A stretch of DNA of 64,000 bases from Sphingobacterium sp. CZ-UAM (GCF_002000245.1 NZ_MTCM01000003.1:372001-436000), one strand, 5' to 3'; counted from the stretch's first letter, positions 1 through 8,503 are shown. Notes: a model not told the origin generated them from the sequence alone. Program-made: numbers and translations.

Positions 1-151
1 GCTGTCCGGCGGCAACACCATAAACACCTGTCACCTTCACATTCTTTCCCAAACCGACTAAATCACTGTAATTTACATAAGGGAATAAAAACAAGCCGAA
101 TATAACTAATCCTGCCACTAATAAATAAACAGTTTGGATACGTTGAATCAT
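1..151 (-). CDS. DUF4293 family membrane protein, N-terminal fragment
   Basis: The first 50 codons of a minus-strand gene that runs off the left edge. The protein begins MIQRIQTVYLLVAGLVIFG, the characteristic opening of the Bacteroidota DUF4293 membrane proteins, with a first hydrophobic helix at about residues 8-25. The family has no known function. The ATG lies at 149-151, and a TAnnTTTG -7 box sits 21 nt upstream (173-180). The recognition rests on the N-terminus only. Confidence 0.75.
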   Translation of the reverse strand, partial: MIQRIQTVYLLVAGLVIFGLFLFPYVNYSDLVGLGKNVKVTGVYGVAAGQ

Positions 152-172
152 ATTTTAATTTTTGTATATCAA

Positions 173-180
173 CAAATATA
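173..180 (-). promoter_or_regulatory. -7 box (TATATTTG) of the DUF4293 gene
   Basis: Reading the minus strand, TATATTTG matches the Bacteroidota TAnnTTTG -7 consensus and lies 21 nt before the ATG. No clear TTTG -33 element sits 19 nt further up. The rest of the 282-base gap (152-433) shows only this box and the plus-strand box at 409-416. Confidence 0.5.
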
Positions 181-408
181 ATAAGCTTTCTTTCTATTTA
201 GAAATCAGAACAATCGAAAGGGCTATTTTGTTGCAACTTTTGGTAGATAAAACATGTCCTATGACCTTTATCTCACTTGTATTTACTCCAGACTCATTCT
301 TTACGGCAACGGAATTCCCACTATACTGTGTACGAGTCCAATACCTGTCCCGATTCACTATTCCACTATTGATGCGAGCTACCTCATGGAGTTCTTTTCA
401 GAAAGCAC

Positions 409-416
409 TATCTTTG
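409..416 (+). promoter_or_regulatory. -7 box (TATCTTTG) of the acetyltransferase gene
   Basis: TATCTTTG fits TAnnTTTG and ends 17 nt before the ATG at 434, so the leader would be only about 13 nt. No -33 TTTG at the standard spacing. Confidence 0.5.
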
Positions 417-433
417 CACAAAATTAAAAGATC

Positions 434-952
434 ATGTTATACATATATGGAGCAACAGCACATGCAAAAACTGCGGTAGATGTTGCGGAGGATTTAGATA
501 TCGAAATCGGTGGCCTTATTGACAAATCTTTGTTGATAGAGGATGTATTTGACTATGAGGTCCAACTCCACCATCAGGTTAAAGATGCTGCAGAAAATTT
601 CTTTGTTGCCGTTAAAAACCCTGGGCTCCGTGAAAGAATTGTCTCTGAAAATCCAGAATGGAATTTTCAATCCTTAATCCACCCTAAAGCCTATGTTTCA
701 AAAAGAGCTGAAATCGGCGAAGGCTGTATCATTCTTCCTGGAGCAACGATAGCCCCAGATGTACAGATTGGCAATCATTGTATCATCTCAGGTTCGGCGG
801 TCATTGAAAGCAACACCATCATTGAGGACTTTGTGAACGTTGGGCCAAACGTCTCCATTGGGGCCAATGTACTCGTAGGTCGAGGATCAGAAATCAAAGC
901 GAATACACATATTGAAGACGAAGAAACCATCCCCAAAGAGAGTGTCGTTTAA
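434..952 (+). CDS. PglD/NeuD-like sugar O-/N-acetyltransferase (hexapeptide repeat)
   Basis: A 172-residue protein built like the PglD/NeuD acetyltransferases. Residues 1-75 form a small Rossmann-like nucleotide-sugar domain (opening LYIYGATAHAKTAVDVA, the usual GxxGHa loop changed to GATAHA). Residues 80-165 are a left-handed beta-helix of hexapeptide repeats (IGEGCIILPGATIAP, IGNHCIISGSAVI, VGPNVSIGANV). The family uses acetyl-CoA to acetylate a sugar amino or hydroxyl group for cell-surface glycans. The usual catalytic His of PglD in the repeat region is not obvious, so exact chemistry is uncertain. It stands alone, convergent with the ABC exporter, whose stop codon is 3 nt away. At 172 residues it is somewhat shorter than typical family members (about 200). 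Confidence 0.75.
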   Translation: MLYIYGATAHAKTAVDVAEDLDIEIGGLIDKSLLIEDVFDYEVQLHHQVKDAAENFFVAVKNPGLRERIVSENPEWNFQSLIHPKAYVSKRAEIGEGCIILPGATIAPDVQIGNHCIISGSAVIESNTIIEDFVNVGPNVSIGANVLVGRGSEIKANTHIEDEETIPKESVV

Positions 953-956
953 CGAC
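944..956. other. Palindrome containing both convergent stop codons
   Basis: GTCGTTTAACGAC is a perfect inverted repeat around a central T. It contains the TAA of the plus-strand acetyltransferase gene and overlaps the TAG of the minus-strand ABC transporter. There is no T-run, so it is not a standard intrinsic terminator. Confidence 0.35.
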
Positions 957-2719
957 TAAATTCCTGCGGAATGGAACTGTAGATCGTATAGCTTTTTATA
1001 GTAACCATCAAAAGACAAAAGCTCTTGATGTGTTCCGATTTCCTTAATTTCACCTTTATCCAATACGATGATCTTGTCTGCCTTTTGAATGGTGGACAAG
1101 CGGTGGGCAATGACAATGGATGTCCGTCCCCGCATTAAATTGTCAATCGCACTCTGGATCATTTCCTCTGTTTCGGTATCTACAGAAGAGGTCGCTTCGT
1201 CTAACACCAGAATTCTCGGATCATGCACCAATGCCCGAATGAAGGAAATTAATTGCGCCTGTCCTGCTGACAGTGTAGCTCCCCTTTCCCTGACATCATA
1301 ATCGTATCCACCCGGAAGTCGCATAATAAAATCATGTGCGCCCACTTCTTTCGCTGCCTCGATGACCTGCTCCCTAGAAATTGAAGGATCTCCTAATGTA
1401 ATATTATTGATGACAGTATCTGAAAAAAGGAATACATCTTGTAACACCGTTGCAATGGTATTTCTTAAATAATCAAGATCATAATCGCGGATATTTACAC
1501 CATCTAGTAAAATTTGACCCTTATTGACTTCGTAAAATCGGCTTAGGATGTTAATAGTTGATGATTTTCCGGCCCCCGTGGCTCCAACCAAAGCCAATGT
1601 TTCACCGGGTTGTACATTGAAATTCACATCCTTTAACACCCAATTCTCATCGTTATAGGCAAACCAAACATGCTTAAAAGCAATTTCCCCTTTGATATGA
1701 TCAGGCTTCAGAGTCCCCAAATTGGGTGTCATCTCATCCGTATCCAGAACCTCAAAAATACGTTCAGCACTAACCATACCCATTTGTAGAGTATTAAACT
1801 TATCGATAAGCTCTCGAATAGGTCTAAAGATCATGTTAATATACATGATAAAGGCCACCACCACGCCTGGTGAAATCACATCGCCCATAATCTGTTTGGC
1901 TCCAAACCAAACCAACAGTCCAAGCGAAATAGCCATAATGATTTCCAAGACAGGAAAGAAAATGGAGAAGTACCAGTTGGTACGGATATGCGCATTCCTA
2001 TGCTGTGCATTGATTTCTTTAAATTTATCCATCTCCTGCTTTTCACGTGCAAAATACTGGATAATTCCGACTCCAGTAATATGTTCTTGCAAAAATGTAT
2101 TCAAATTGGACACCCATTTCCGGACATCTATAAATGCGGCTTTCATTGCCTCTTTAAATACATAAGTTGCAGCAATCATCAAAGGCATCGGAATAAGAAC
2201 GATTAACGTCAGTTTCCAATCCGAATAAAACATCACCCCCAATATCACCGCTAATTGCAAGAGATCGCCAATAATCTGAATCAGCCCCTCCGAGAAGATA
2301 TTGGAAAGTGTTTCCAGATCGGATATGGTCCGTGTAATCAACTTTCCTAAAGCTGTGCGATCAAAATACTTAAGGCGCAACTGTACAATATGATTAAATA
2401 CCTGGATACGAATGTCCCTGATAACAGACTGCCCCAGGGTATTCGTCATCAAGGTATGATAATAACGGATTAAGGTCTGCACAATGACCAATGCCAGCAT
2501 GACAATCAGCATATAGGATAGGCCACCTGTATCAAAATTCAAGATATAATTGTCCAGTGTATGCTGAATCAACATAGGCAGCGCAGGAGCTACAGCTGCC
2601 AATAATATCGTTAAAACGACCGATATCCAAAATGCAACATGATAAGGTCGCATATAGCGACTCATGCGTCGCAGCAAATTGACATCGTATGTTTTGCCTG
2701 TTATTTTATCTTGACTCAC
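956..2719 (-). CDS. ABC transporter, fused permease and ATPase (MsbA/LmrA-like exporter)
   Basis: A 587-residue half-transporter. The N-terminal ~320 residues carry six hydrophobic segments of an ABC type-1 exporter membrane domain. The ATPase domain has Walker A (GATGAGKSS, about residue 380), a Q-loop (LQDVF), signature LSAGQ (about 483, in place of LSGGQ), Walker B (ILVLDEA, about 505), a D-loop (SSVDT) and the H-loop (VIAHRLS, about 538). It would work as a dimer in the inner membrane exporting a lipid, drug or peptide; the substrate cannot be told. The likely start is a GTG at 2717-2719. It begins 7 nt after the truA stop, so the two genes are probably co-transcribed from the truA promoter. 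Confidence 0.85.
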   Translation of the reverse strand: MSQDKITGKTYDVNLLRRMSRYMRPYHVAFWISVVLTILLAAVAPALPMLIQHTLDNYILNFDTGGLSYMLIVMLALVIVQTLIRYYHTLMTNTLGQSVIRDIRIQVFNHIVQLRLKYFDRTALGKLITRTISDLETLSNIFSEGLIQIIGDLLQLAVILGVMFYSDWKLTLIVLIPMPLMIAATYVFKEAMKAAFIDVRKWVSNLNTFLQEHITGVGIIQYFAREKQEMDKFKEINAQHRNAHIRTNWYFSIFFPVLEIIMAISLGLLVWFGAKQIMGDVISPGVVVAFIMYINMIFRPIRELIDKFNTLQMGMVSAERIFEVLDTDEMTPNLGTLKPDHIKGEIAFKHVWFAYNDENWVLKDVNFNVQPGETLALVGATGAGKSSTINILSRFYEVNKGQILLDGVNIRDYDLDYLRNTIATVLQDVFLFSDTVINNITLGDPSISREQVIEAAKEVGAHDFIMRLPGGYDYDVRERGATLSAGQAQLISFIRALVHDPRILVLDEATSSVDTETEEMIQSAIDNLMRGRTSIVIAHRLSTIQKADKIIVLDKGEIKEIGTHQELLSFDGYYKKLYDLQFHSAGI

Positions 2720-2726
2720 GTTAATT

Positions 2727-3482
2727 TTATATATAAGGGTACGCTACTTCTGTTAAATACAATCCATGCGCAGGGACAGATACTCCTGCCTTGCCGCGAC
2801 TTTTACTCTCAATCACTTCTTGCATAAAGGAAGCCGGTTTGCCCTTTAGTCCAATCTCCAATGAAGTTCCTACAATAGCACGAACCATATTGCGCAAAAA
2901 ACGATCTGCGGTAATATGAAAAACGAGATCCTGCTCGTTATGCCATAACCATTCTGCTCTACGAATATCACAAATATTTGTAAACACTTGGGTATGAGAC
3001 TTGCTAAAACATTCAAAATCTTGCCTACCCAACAAAAACCGGGCAGCTTCGTTCATTTTATCGACATCCGGACGGTCGCGCATGAAACAGGAATAAGGAT
3101 AAATAAACGGATCTTTATGGAAATGAAGGTGGTACTCATAAGATCTATGCGTCGCATCGAATCGAGCATGCGCATCGTCCGCAACTTCAATCAACCTTTT
3201 CACCGCTACATCAAAAGGCAATAGGGCATTAAGTGAATGAATAAAACGCTCCGGTTTTGCTAATATCCCAACAGGAACCGCATCAAAATGAACATACAAT
3301 TGCTTCGCATGTACACCGGTATCCGTTCTTCCAGCCCCAGTAGTCTCGATAGGATCACGTAACAAGGTCTCCAAAGCACCATTCAATACTTCCTGTACCG
3401 AAATGGCATTGTTCTGAACCTGCCAGCCATGATATGCTTGCCCAAAGTAGGCTATTTCTAAAAAAAAACGTTTTTTATCCAT
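2727..3482 (-). CDS. truA: tRNA pseudouridine(38-40) synthase TruA
   Basis: TruA isomerises uridines 38-40 in the anticodon stem-loop of tRNAs to pseudouridine. The catalytic motif GRTDTGVHA is present, with the nucleophilic Asp at residue 54, preceded by the family opening FLEIAYFGQAYHGWQ. The length, 251 residues, is normal. The ATG at 3480-3482 is preferred over an in-frame TTG four codons upstream, because that TTG forms part of the -7 box TACCTTTG (3492-3499). It is the first gene of a two-gene unit with the ABC exporter. Confidence 0.93.
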   Translation of the reverse strand: MDKKRFFLEIAYFGQAYHGWQVQNNAISVQEVLNGALETLLRDPIETTGAGRTDTGVHAKQLYVHFDAVPVGILAKPERFIHSLNALLPFDVAVKRLIEVADDAHARFDATHRSYEYHLHFHKDPFIYPYSCFMRDRPDVDKMNEAARFLLGRQDFECFSKSHTQVFTNICDIRRAEWLWHNEQDLVFHITADRFLRNMVRAIVGTSLEIGLKGKPASFMQEVIESKSRGKAGVSVPAHGLYLTEVAYPYI

Positions 3483-3786
3483 TATGCAATACAAAGGTAC
3501 ATTTTTCCAAATGAGCTACATTTCCCCGAAAGACTATTTTGCTCATTTTCGTCAATATTTAATCCTCACATGACAAAACTTGAGCCGGCTTTAAATTCAA
3601 ATCTCCCGGGAAATAAGGAAATTACTCAGGTATAATTAAAACAAGTGTGGGTTTAACAGCACTTTGAGTTCGCACCAAGTCTGTATTAAGCCTAACCTTT
3701 TAAGCCCATTTAGCACGAGAACATTGAAGCTATAGCCCAGATATAGTCTGCCGCCTTGGTTTTACCCTAGGAAAAATAAAAGGAAC
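3483..3786. other. 304-base intergenic region truA/murF
   Basis: Apart from the truA -7 box near its left end I see no gene, tRNA, strong hairpin or repeat here. There is no plausible start-stop ORF of convincing composition. A small RNA cannot be excluded. Confidence 0.5.
3492..3499 (-). promoter_or_regulatory. -7 box (TACCTTTG) of truA
   Basis: TACCTTTG on the minus strand fits TAnnTTTG. Only 9 nt separate it from the truA ATG, which predicts a leader of about 6 nt. No TTTG at the standard -33 spacing. Confidence 0.5.
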
Positions 3787-5088
3787 CTAAAGTATGTCTA
3801 TCAGATTTTCAAAGGCCATGCCACGGGAAGCTTTTAATAATACTGTAGCTCCGATAATCGGTTTTTTTTGCAATGCAGTCTTTGCTTCTACTGTCGTTTC
3901 ATAAAACTCGGCATCATCATTTCTATGCTCAAAAAATGCTTTTCCAACAAAAATCTTGCGGTCAGCGAACATACTCCTTACATTATCCACGATTTTCCGA
4001 TGCTCTTCAAAAGATTCAGCCCCAAGTTCAAACATATCCCCCAGGATAATAGCTTTCTTTTCCGCCTCGATAATCCGGATATTATCCAGCGCAGCAGCCA
4101 TACTGGTCGCATTGGCATTATAATAGTCACAGATAACGGTATTGTGGGTTGTCTTCATAATCTGTGAGCGATTGTTTGTTGGGGTATAGCCCTCAATGCC
4201 CAAATTGATCTCTTGTGGCGAAACATCAAAATGCAAACCTACTGCGATGGCCGCCAAAAAATTTTCTGTATTGTATGAACCGGTAAGTTGCGTATCGACT
4301 ACATAGGATTGTACATCTTCTTTTGTCCTCCAAGAAATCTGCAACAATGGATTTGCTTTCAGCAATTTACCGATGACATCATTGCTCTCGGAAAATCCAT
4401 AAGTCACAATTTCATTAATTTGACGGGCCGCAGCCATTTCTCTTAAATGCGCGTTATCAGCCTGCAAAAAGAGTGTCCCCTGATGATCTTGAAGCCAATC
4501 GTACAGCTCTCCTTTTGTTTTTTTAACTCCTTCAAAAGAACCAAATCCCTCCAGATGTGCCTTACCCACATTGGAGATCAGTCCATGTGTTGGTTCAGCA
4601 ATGGCGCATAAAAAGGCTATTTCTCCGAGATGATTTGCCCCCATTTCTATAATCGCAACTTCAACAGTTGCATCAATGGCCAACAAGGTCAAAGGAACGC
4701 CAATATGATTATTTAGATTCCCTTTTGTGGCATAAGTCTTATATTTCTGAGAGACAACCGAATATAATAATTCCTTTGTTGTTGTCTTTCCATTCGTTCC
4801 TGTTACACCGATAACGGGAATATTTAGCTGTTTCCGATGATGGTTTGCCAAGCCTTGTAGTGCTGTCAACACATCTTCTACCAAGATATATTGTTCCCCT
4901 TTTTTATAAATTTCCTCATCAATGACAACATACTTCGCTCCGATTTCAAGAGCCTGCTCCGCAAAGGTATTTCCGTTGAAATTTGCGCCTTTCAGTGCAA
5001 AGAATATACTATCCTTCTCAATTTTACGCGTATCTGTTGTAATATTTGGATACTGTTTATAAATCTGATATAGCGATTGAATGTCCAT
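3787..5088 (-). CDS. murF: UDP-N-acetylmuramoyl-tripeptide--D-alanyl-D-alanine ligase
   Basis: MurF adds D-Ala-D-Ala to the UDP-MurNAc-tripeptide, the last cytoplasmic step in building the peptidoglycan pentapeptide. The protein has the Mur ligase N-terminal domain (TDTRKIEKDSIFFALKG), the ATP P-loop GVTGTNGKTTTKE (residues 94-106) and the central-domain pattern IIEMGANHLGEI. The ATG at 5086-5088 gives 433 residues; a TTG seven codons upstream overlaps the -7 box and is less likely. It is a single gene here, not in a dcw cluster. Confidence 0.93.
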   Translation of the reverse strand: MDIQSLYQIYKQYPNITTDTRKIEKDSIFFALKGANFNGNTFAEQALEIGAKYVVIDEEIYKKGEQYILVEDVLTALQGLANHHRKQLNIPVIGVTGTNGKTTTKELLYSVVSQKYKTYATKGNLNNHIGVPLTLLAIDATVEVAIIEMGANHLGEIAFLCAIAEPTHGLISNVGKAHLEGFGSFEGVKKTKGELYDWLQDHQGTLFLQADNAHLREMAAARQINEIVTYGFSESNDVIGKLLKANPLLQISWRTKEDVQSYVVDTQLTGSYNTENFLAAIAVGLHFDVSPQEINLGIEGYTPTNNRSQIMKTTHNTVICDYYNANATSMAAALDNIRIIEAEKKAIILGDMFELGAESFEEHRKIVDNVRSMFADRKIFVGKAFFEHRNDDAEFYETTVEAKTALQKKPIIGATVLLKASRGMAFENLIDIL

Positions 5089-5106
5089 GTTTAGAAATTT
5101 GATGAG

Positions 5107-5114
5107 CAAATATA
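5107..5114 (-). promoter_or_regulatory. -7 box (TATATTTG) of murF
   Basis: TATATTTG on the minus strand, 18 nt before the murF ATG. The upstream TTTG element is missing at the usual spacing. Confidence 0.45.
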
Positions 5115-5182
5115 ACCATTCTGCCTGATTTCAGATAAATCGGGAAGCACATCTAAAATAATTGGATCCCAAATACAATCCC

Positions 5183-5196
5183 CGATAACGTTTGCG
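5183..5196. promoter_or_regulatory. Candidate operator (CGATAACGTTTGCG) upstream of uxaC
   Basis: An imperfect dyad centred on AACGTT with matching CG ends, of the general shape of LacI-family operators. It lies in the 312-base divergent region between murF and the hexuronate cassette (5089-5400). No regulator gene is linked, so this is only a candidate. Confidence 0.25.
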
Positions 5197-5235
5197 CATT
5201 TATTTTAATCAATTTCCTTTAACTAAGGCTTTAAT

Positions 5236-5257
5236 ATTGGTAATTTCATTGACCAAT
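5236..5257. promoter_or_regulatory. Inverted repeat ATTGGT-N10-ACCAAT upstream of uxaC
   Basis: A perfect 6-bp inverted repeat with a 10-nt spacer, so the half-sites are about 1.5 helical turns apart. It resembles the TTGGT/ACCAA half-sites of hexuronate GntR-type regulators in other bacteria, although those are closer together. Candidate operator for the uxaC operon. Confidence 0.3.
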
Positions 5258-5313
5258 TAAACAGTTTGAAATGCGGACGACCAAACTTTCAACTCTTTTA
5301 CAATTTTTCTTTC

Positions 5314-5334
5314 CTTTCGCTTCAACAGCGAAAG
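5314..5334 (+). other. Hairpin CTTTCGCT-TCAAC-AGCGAAAG upstream of uxaC
   Basis: A perfect 8-bp stem with a 5-nt loop, followed by GTTTTAATT, 66 nt before the uxaC ATG. It could be a weak terminator, a leader attenuation structure or an operator. The rest of the intergenic region (5089-5400) shows nothing else apart from the listed sites. Confidence 0.35.
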
Positions 5335-5400
5335 TTTTAATTCTTGTAATCGTAAAAATGGTATTGTAGCAAATGGAGACAAGCTTATAAATTATATAAT

Positions 5401-6801
5401 ATGAAAGCTTTTTTAGACGAGAATTTTTTATTGAATACCAAAACAGCGGAAGAGCTGTACCACTATTATTCAAAAAACCTACCCATCATTGATTACCATA
5501 ATCATCTGATTCCAGAGCAGATAGCCAATGACATCAAGTTTGACAACATCAGTCAGGCCTGGTTACATGGAGATCATTACAAATGGCGAGCCATGCGGGC
5601 AAATGGGGTTAACGAACGTTATATCACCGGGGATGCATCTGATGAGGAAAAATTCATCAAATGGGCAGAGACTGTCCCTTATACGTTACGGAATCCGCTT
5701 CATCATTGGACACACCTTGAGCTACAGCGCTATTTCGGCATAACAGATGTACTTTCTCCAAAAACCGCAGCCAAAATATATGCGGACACAAGTGCGCAAC
5801 TGCAACAGGACAGCCATTCTGTTCGGGGACTGCTTCGAATGATGAATGTAGAAGCCGTCTGCACAACCGATGACCCTATTGATAACCTCCGATATCACCA
5901 GCAGTTTGCCCAAGAAAAGGAATCATTCAAAATGCTTCCGGCATTCCGCCCAGATAAGGCGATGAACGCTGACGACATCACTGCGCTTAATCAGTATATA
6001 GACAAACTTGAAAAAATAAGCAACCGGGAAATCAATGATTTGCAAGAATACCTGGATGCATTGAAATCTAGGCATGATTTCTTCGCTGCCAATGGTTGTA
6101 AGGTTTCCGATCATGGATTAGAGCAAATTTATGCGGAGGAATATACGGAACAGGAAATTAAAAGTATATTCAATAAGATCAGAAGCAAAAAAGAAATCAG
6201 TGCTACCGAGAATCTCAAATTCAAGTCAGCGATGTTGATTTATTTTGCCGAATGGGATTATGAAAAGGGTTGGGTACAGCAATATCATATTGGCCCATTG
6301 CGCAACAACAATGCCCGCATGCACCGTTTGATCGGCCCCGATACAGGTTGGGACTCTATTGGGGATTTCAGTCAAGGACGGACTTTGTCAAAATTTTTGA
6401 ATAAATTAGATAATGGGAACAAACTGACCAAGACAATATTATATAATCTTAATCCAGCAGACAACGAGCTCTTTGCGACGATGATAGGGAATTTCAATGA
6501 TGGTTCCATAAAAGGAAAAATGCAGTTTGGTTCGGCTTGGTGGTTTTTGGATCAAAAAGATGGTATGACAAAACAGATCAATGCGCTATCAAATATGGGC
6601 TTGTTAAGTCGATTTGTTGGTATGTTGACTGATTCCAGAAGCTTCCTTTCCTTTCCACGGCACGAATATTTTAGAAGACTACTCTGCAGTATCTTCGGAC
6701 AGGATATCGAAAACGGCGAAATCCCGAATGATATTGAATGGGTAGGAAAAATTGTACAGGATATCAGCTATAATAACGCAAAAGAATATTTTGAATTTTA
6801 A
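5401..6801 (+). CDS. uxaC: Glucuronate isomerase (uronate isomerase)
   Basis: UxaC converts D-glucuronate to D-fructuronate and D-galacturonate to D-tagaturonate in the cytoplasm, the first step of hexuronate breakdown. The 466-residue length matches the family (about 470). The metal-binding HxH lies at residues 33-35 in IDYHNHLIP, and the C-terminal signature GMLTDSRSFLSFPRHEYFRR is intact. It opens the cassette uxaC-kdgK-eda-transporter and its stop overlaps the kdgK start (TAATG). The enzymes that would turn fructuronate/tagaturonate into 2-keto-3-deoxygluconate (UxuB/UxuA or UxaB/UxaA) are not in the window. Confidence 0.95.
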   Translation: MKAFLDENFLLNTKTAEELYHYYSKNLPIIDYHNHLIPEQIANDIKFDNISQAWLHGDHYKWRAMRANGVNERYITGDASDEEKFIKWAETVPYTLRNPLHHWTHLELQRYFGITDVLSPKTAAKIYADTSAQLQQDSHSVRGLLRMMNVEAVCTTDDPIDNLRYHQQFAQEKESFKMLPAFRPDKAMNADDITALNQYIDKLEKISNREINDLQEYLDALKSRHDFFAANGCKVSDHGLEQIYAEEYTEQEIKSIFNKIRSKKEISATENLKFKSAMLIYFAEWDYEKGWVQQYHIGPLRNNNARMHRLIGPDTGWDSIGDFSQGRTLSKFLNKLDNGNKLTKTILYNLNPADNELFATMIGNFNDGSIKGKMQFGSAWWFLDQKDGMTKQINALSNMGLLSRFVGMLTDSRSFLSFPRHEYFRRLLCSIFGQDIENGEIPNDIEWVGKIVQDISYNNAKEYFEF

Positions 6802-7832
6802 TGAAAATGCAAGGTAAAGTATTAAATTTTGGAGAATTGTTGCTGCGGATCTGTCCAGACATCGAGCAGGATTGGATTGAACAGCACCAACTCCCTTTTT
6901 ATATTGGAGGCGCAGAATTAAATGTGGCTACTGCATTGGCCCTTTGGGGCGTGCCATCATCTTATTTATCAGCAATTCCTCAAAATGCAATCTGTGAAGC
7001 AATTGATCGCTATTTAAAACGAAAAAATATAGACACCACTCCCATGCAATGGACAGGAGATAGGCTAGGGATTTATTACCTACCTAAAGGAAAAGATCTG
7101 AAAAACGCAGGGGTAATCTATGACCGGGCCAACTCCTCTTTTGCTAGCCTCAAAGTAGACAGTATAGACTGGGATAAGGCATTTTCGGATGTTCAATGGT
7201 TCCATTTCTCTGCAATCTGTCCTGCAATCAGTGCAGACATTGCCGACCTCTGCCTGCAAGCGGTTAAAGTGGCTCAAGAAAAAGGGATTTTTGTGTCTTT
7301 AGATCTTAATTACCGTTCAAAACTCTGGAAATATGGTAAGGATCCCAAAGATATTATGCCGGAGATCTCAAAACACTGTAATCTAATTATGGGCAACATC
7401 TGGGCTGCACACCAAATGCTTGGCACACAGCTCGACAGCAAGTTTATCACACAGTCTGCGGGATACGAAGAAAAGGAATTATTACGGCAAGCAGAGCAAA
7501 CAAGCAAGGAGATTATAGCGAACAATCCGCTGTGTCAGTATGTGGCCAACACCTTCCGATTTGACTATGAATCCAAAGGAATAAAATATTATACAACCTT
7601 ATTTGATAGGGATAATTTATTTAAATCAACGGAGTACAATGCGGTAGAGATTTTGGACAAAGTGGGCAGTGGAGACTGTTTTATGGCCGGCCTGATCTAT
7701 GGCTTATATTCCAACCTTTCGCCAAAGGAGACTCTGGAGTTTGCAACGCTCGCAGCATTTGACAAACTGTTTATTCCCAGCGATGCCACAACAAGTACTG
7801 TTGAAGATATAAAAAATAGAATGATAGCATGA
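6801..7832 (+). CDS. kdgK: 2-dehydro-3-deoxygluconokinase (PfkB family sugar kinase)
   Basis: A PfkB/ribokinase-fold kinase of 343 residues that phosphorylates 2-keto-3-deoxygluconate to KDPG using ATP. It shows the N-terminal glycine motif (YIGGAELNVATALALWG), the KdgK-type lid segment (GDRLGIYYLPKG, YDRANSSF) and the catalytic DKVGSGDCFMAG motif near residue 290 with the Asp base. It overlaps uxaC by one base (TAATG) and eda by four (ATGA), so translation is probably coupled. The neighbours on both sides support KDG rather than another sugar as substrate. Confidence 0.9.
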   Translation: MKMQGKVLNFGELLLRICPDIEQDWIEQHQLPFYIGGAELNVATALALWGVPSSYLSAIPQNAICEAIDRYLKRKNIDTTPMQWTGDRLGIYYLPKGKDLKNAGVIYDRANSSFASLKVDSIDWDKAFSDVQWFHFSAICPAISADIADLCLQAVKVAQEKGIFVSLDLNYRSKLWKYGKDPKDIMPEISKHCNLIMGNIWAAHQMLGTQLDSKFITQSAGYEEKELLRQAEQTSKEIIANNPLCQYVANTFRFDYESKGIKYYTTLFDRDNLFKSTEYNAVEILDKVGSGDCFMAGLIYGLYSNLSPKETLEFATLAAFDKLFIPSDATTSTVEDIKNRMIA

Positions 7833-8473
7833 GTTTGAAAGAGAAAGTATTAGAAAAGATAATTGAACAGGGGATGCTTCCTTTGTTTTTCCATAATGAT
7901 AAAGAAGAGAGCATTCATATTCTTCGTACGTTATATCAGGCAGGTATACGTGTCTTTGAATTTACTAACCGTGGGCCTGAAGCACTGGCTGTCTTCGAAA
8001 GCCTGCTCGCAGTAAGGGATCTTGAGATGCCAGATCTTTATCTGGGTATTGGCACCATTAAATCCGTCGAAGATGCAACGCAATTTCTCCAAATCGGCGC
8101 AGATTTTATTGTCGCCCCCTTGGTCAACCCTGCGGTTGGAGCACTGGTACATGAACAAGATAAACTTTGGATTCCGGGTTGTATGACACCGACCGAGATT
8201 TATATTGCTCAACAGCAAAAAGCCGCACTCATCAAATTGTTTCCGGCAAATATCTTGGGACCAACATTCATGTCCGCTATACGTGATCTTTTTAAAGGCC
8301 AAAAGTTTATGCCTACAGGTGGGGTCGAAATCGAAATGGAAAATTTGAAAACATGGTTCAAATCCGGCGTATGTGCTGTTGGTATGGGCAGCAAACTGAT
8401 CGATCCAAAAAATACGGATCAATTAGCTGAAAACGCAAAACTCGCGCTCGAGCTTGTGTCGAAAGCACGATAA
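7829..8473 (+). CDS. eda: KDPG aldolase (2-dehydro-3-deoxy-6-phosphogluconate aldolase)
   Basis: A class I aldolase that splits 2-keto-3-deoxy-6-phosphogluconate into pyruvate and glyceraldehyde 3-phosphate. The 214-residue protein has the catalytic Glu44 (VFEFTNRG), the phosphate/pyruvate site (WIPGCMTPTE) and the Schiff-base Lys136 (LIKLFPAN). It starts inside the last codons of kdgK (ATGA overlap), giving consecutive enzymes of one pathway in consecutive genes. A KDPGal activity is also possible in this family. Confidence 0.93.
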   Translation: MSLKEKVLEKIIEQGMLPLFFHNDKEESIHILRTLYQAGIRVFEFTNRGPEALAVFESLLAVRDLEMPDLYLGIGTIKSVEDATQFLQIGADFIVAPLVNPAVGALVHEQDKLWIPGCMTPTEIYIAQQQKAALIKLFPANILGPTFMSAIRDLFKGQKFMPTGGVEIEMENLKTWFKSGVCAVGMGSKLIDPKNTDQLAENAKLALELVSKAR

Positions 8474-8503
8474 ACTTAAAAAAAACAAAATTATAAACCT
8501 ATT

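Noticed and set aside
162..479. 105-codon plus-strand ORF before the acetyltransferase gene
   Set aside because: It spans the divergent promoter region, overlaps the start of the real gene in another frame, and its protein has no recognisable pattern.
956..2719. Signature LSAGQ in the ABC exporter as a sign of an inactive ATPase
   Set aside because: Walker A, Walker B, Q- and H-loops are intact, and a single Gly-to-Ala in LSGGQ is found in working transporters.
5246..5473. 75-codon minus-strand ORF across the uxaC start
   Set aside because: It runs through the uxaC promoter region and into the gene's antisense strand; no start signal or family pattern.
7931..8422. 163-codon minus-strand ORF opposite eda
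   Set aside because: Lies fully within the KDPG aldolase gene; composition (many Cys, Ile, Phe) is that of a reverse-frame artefact.
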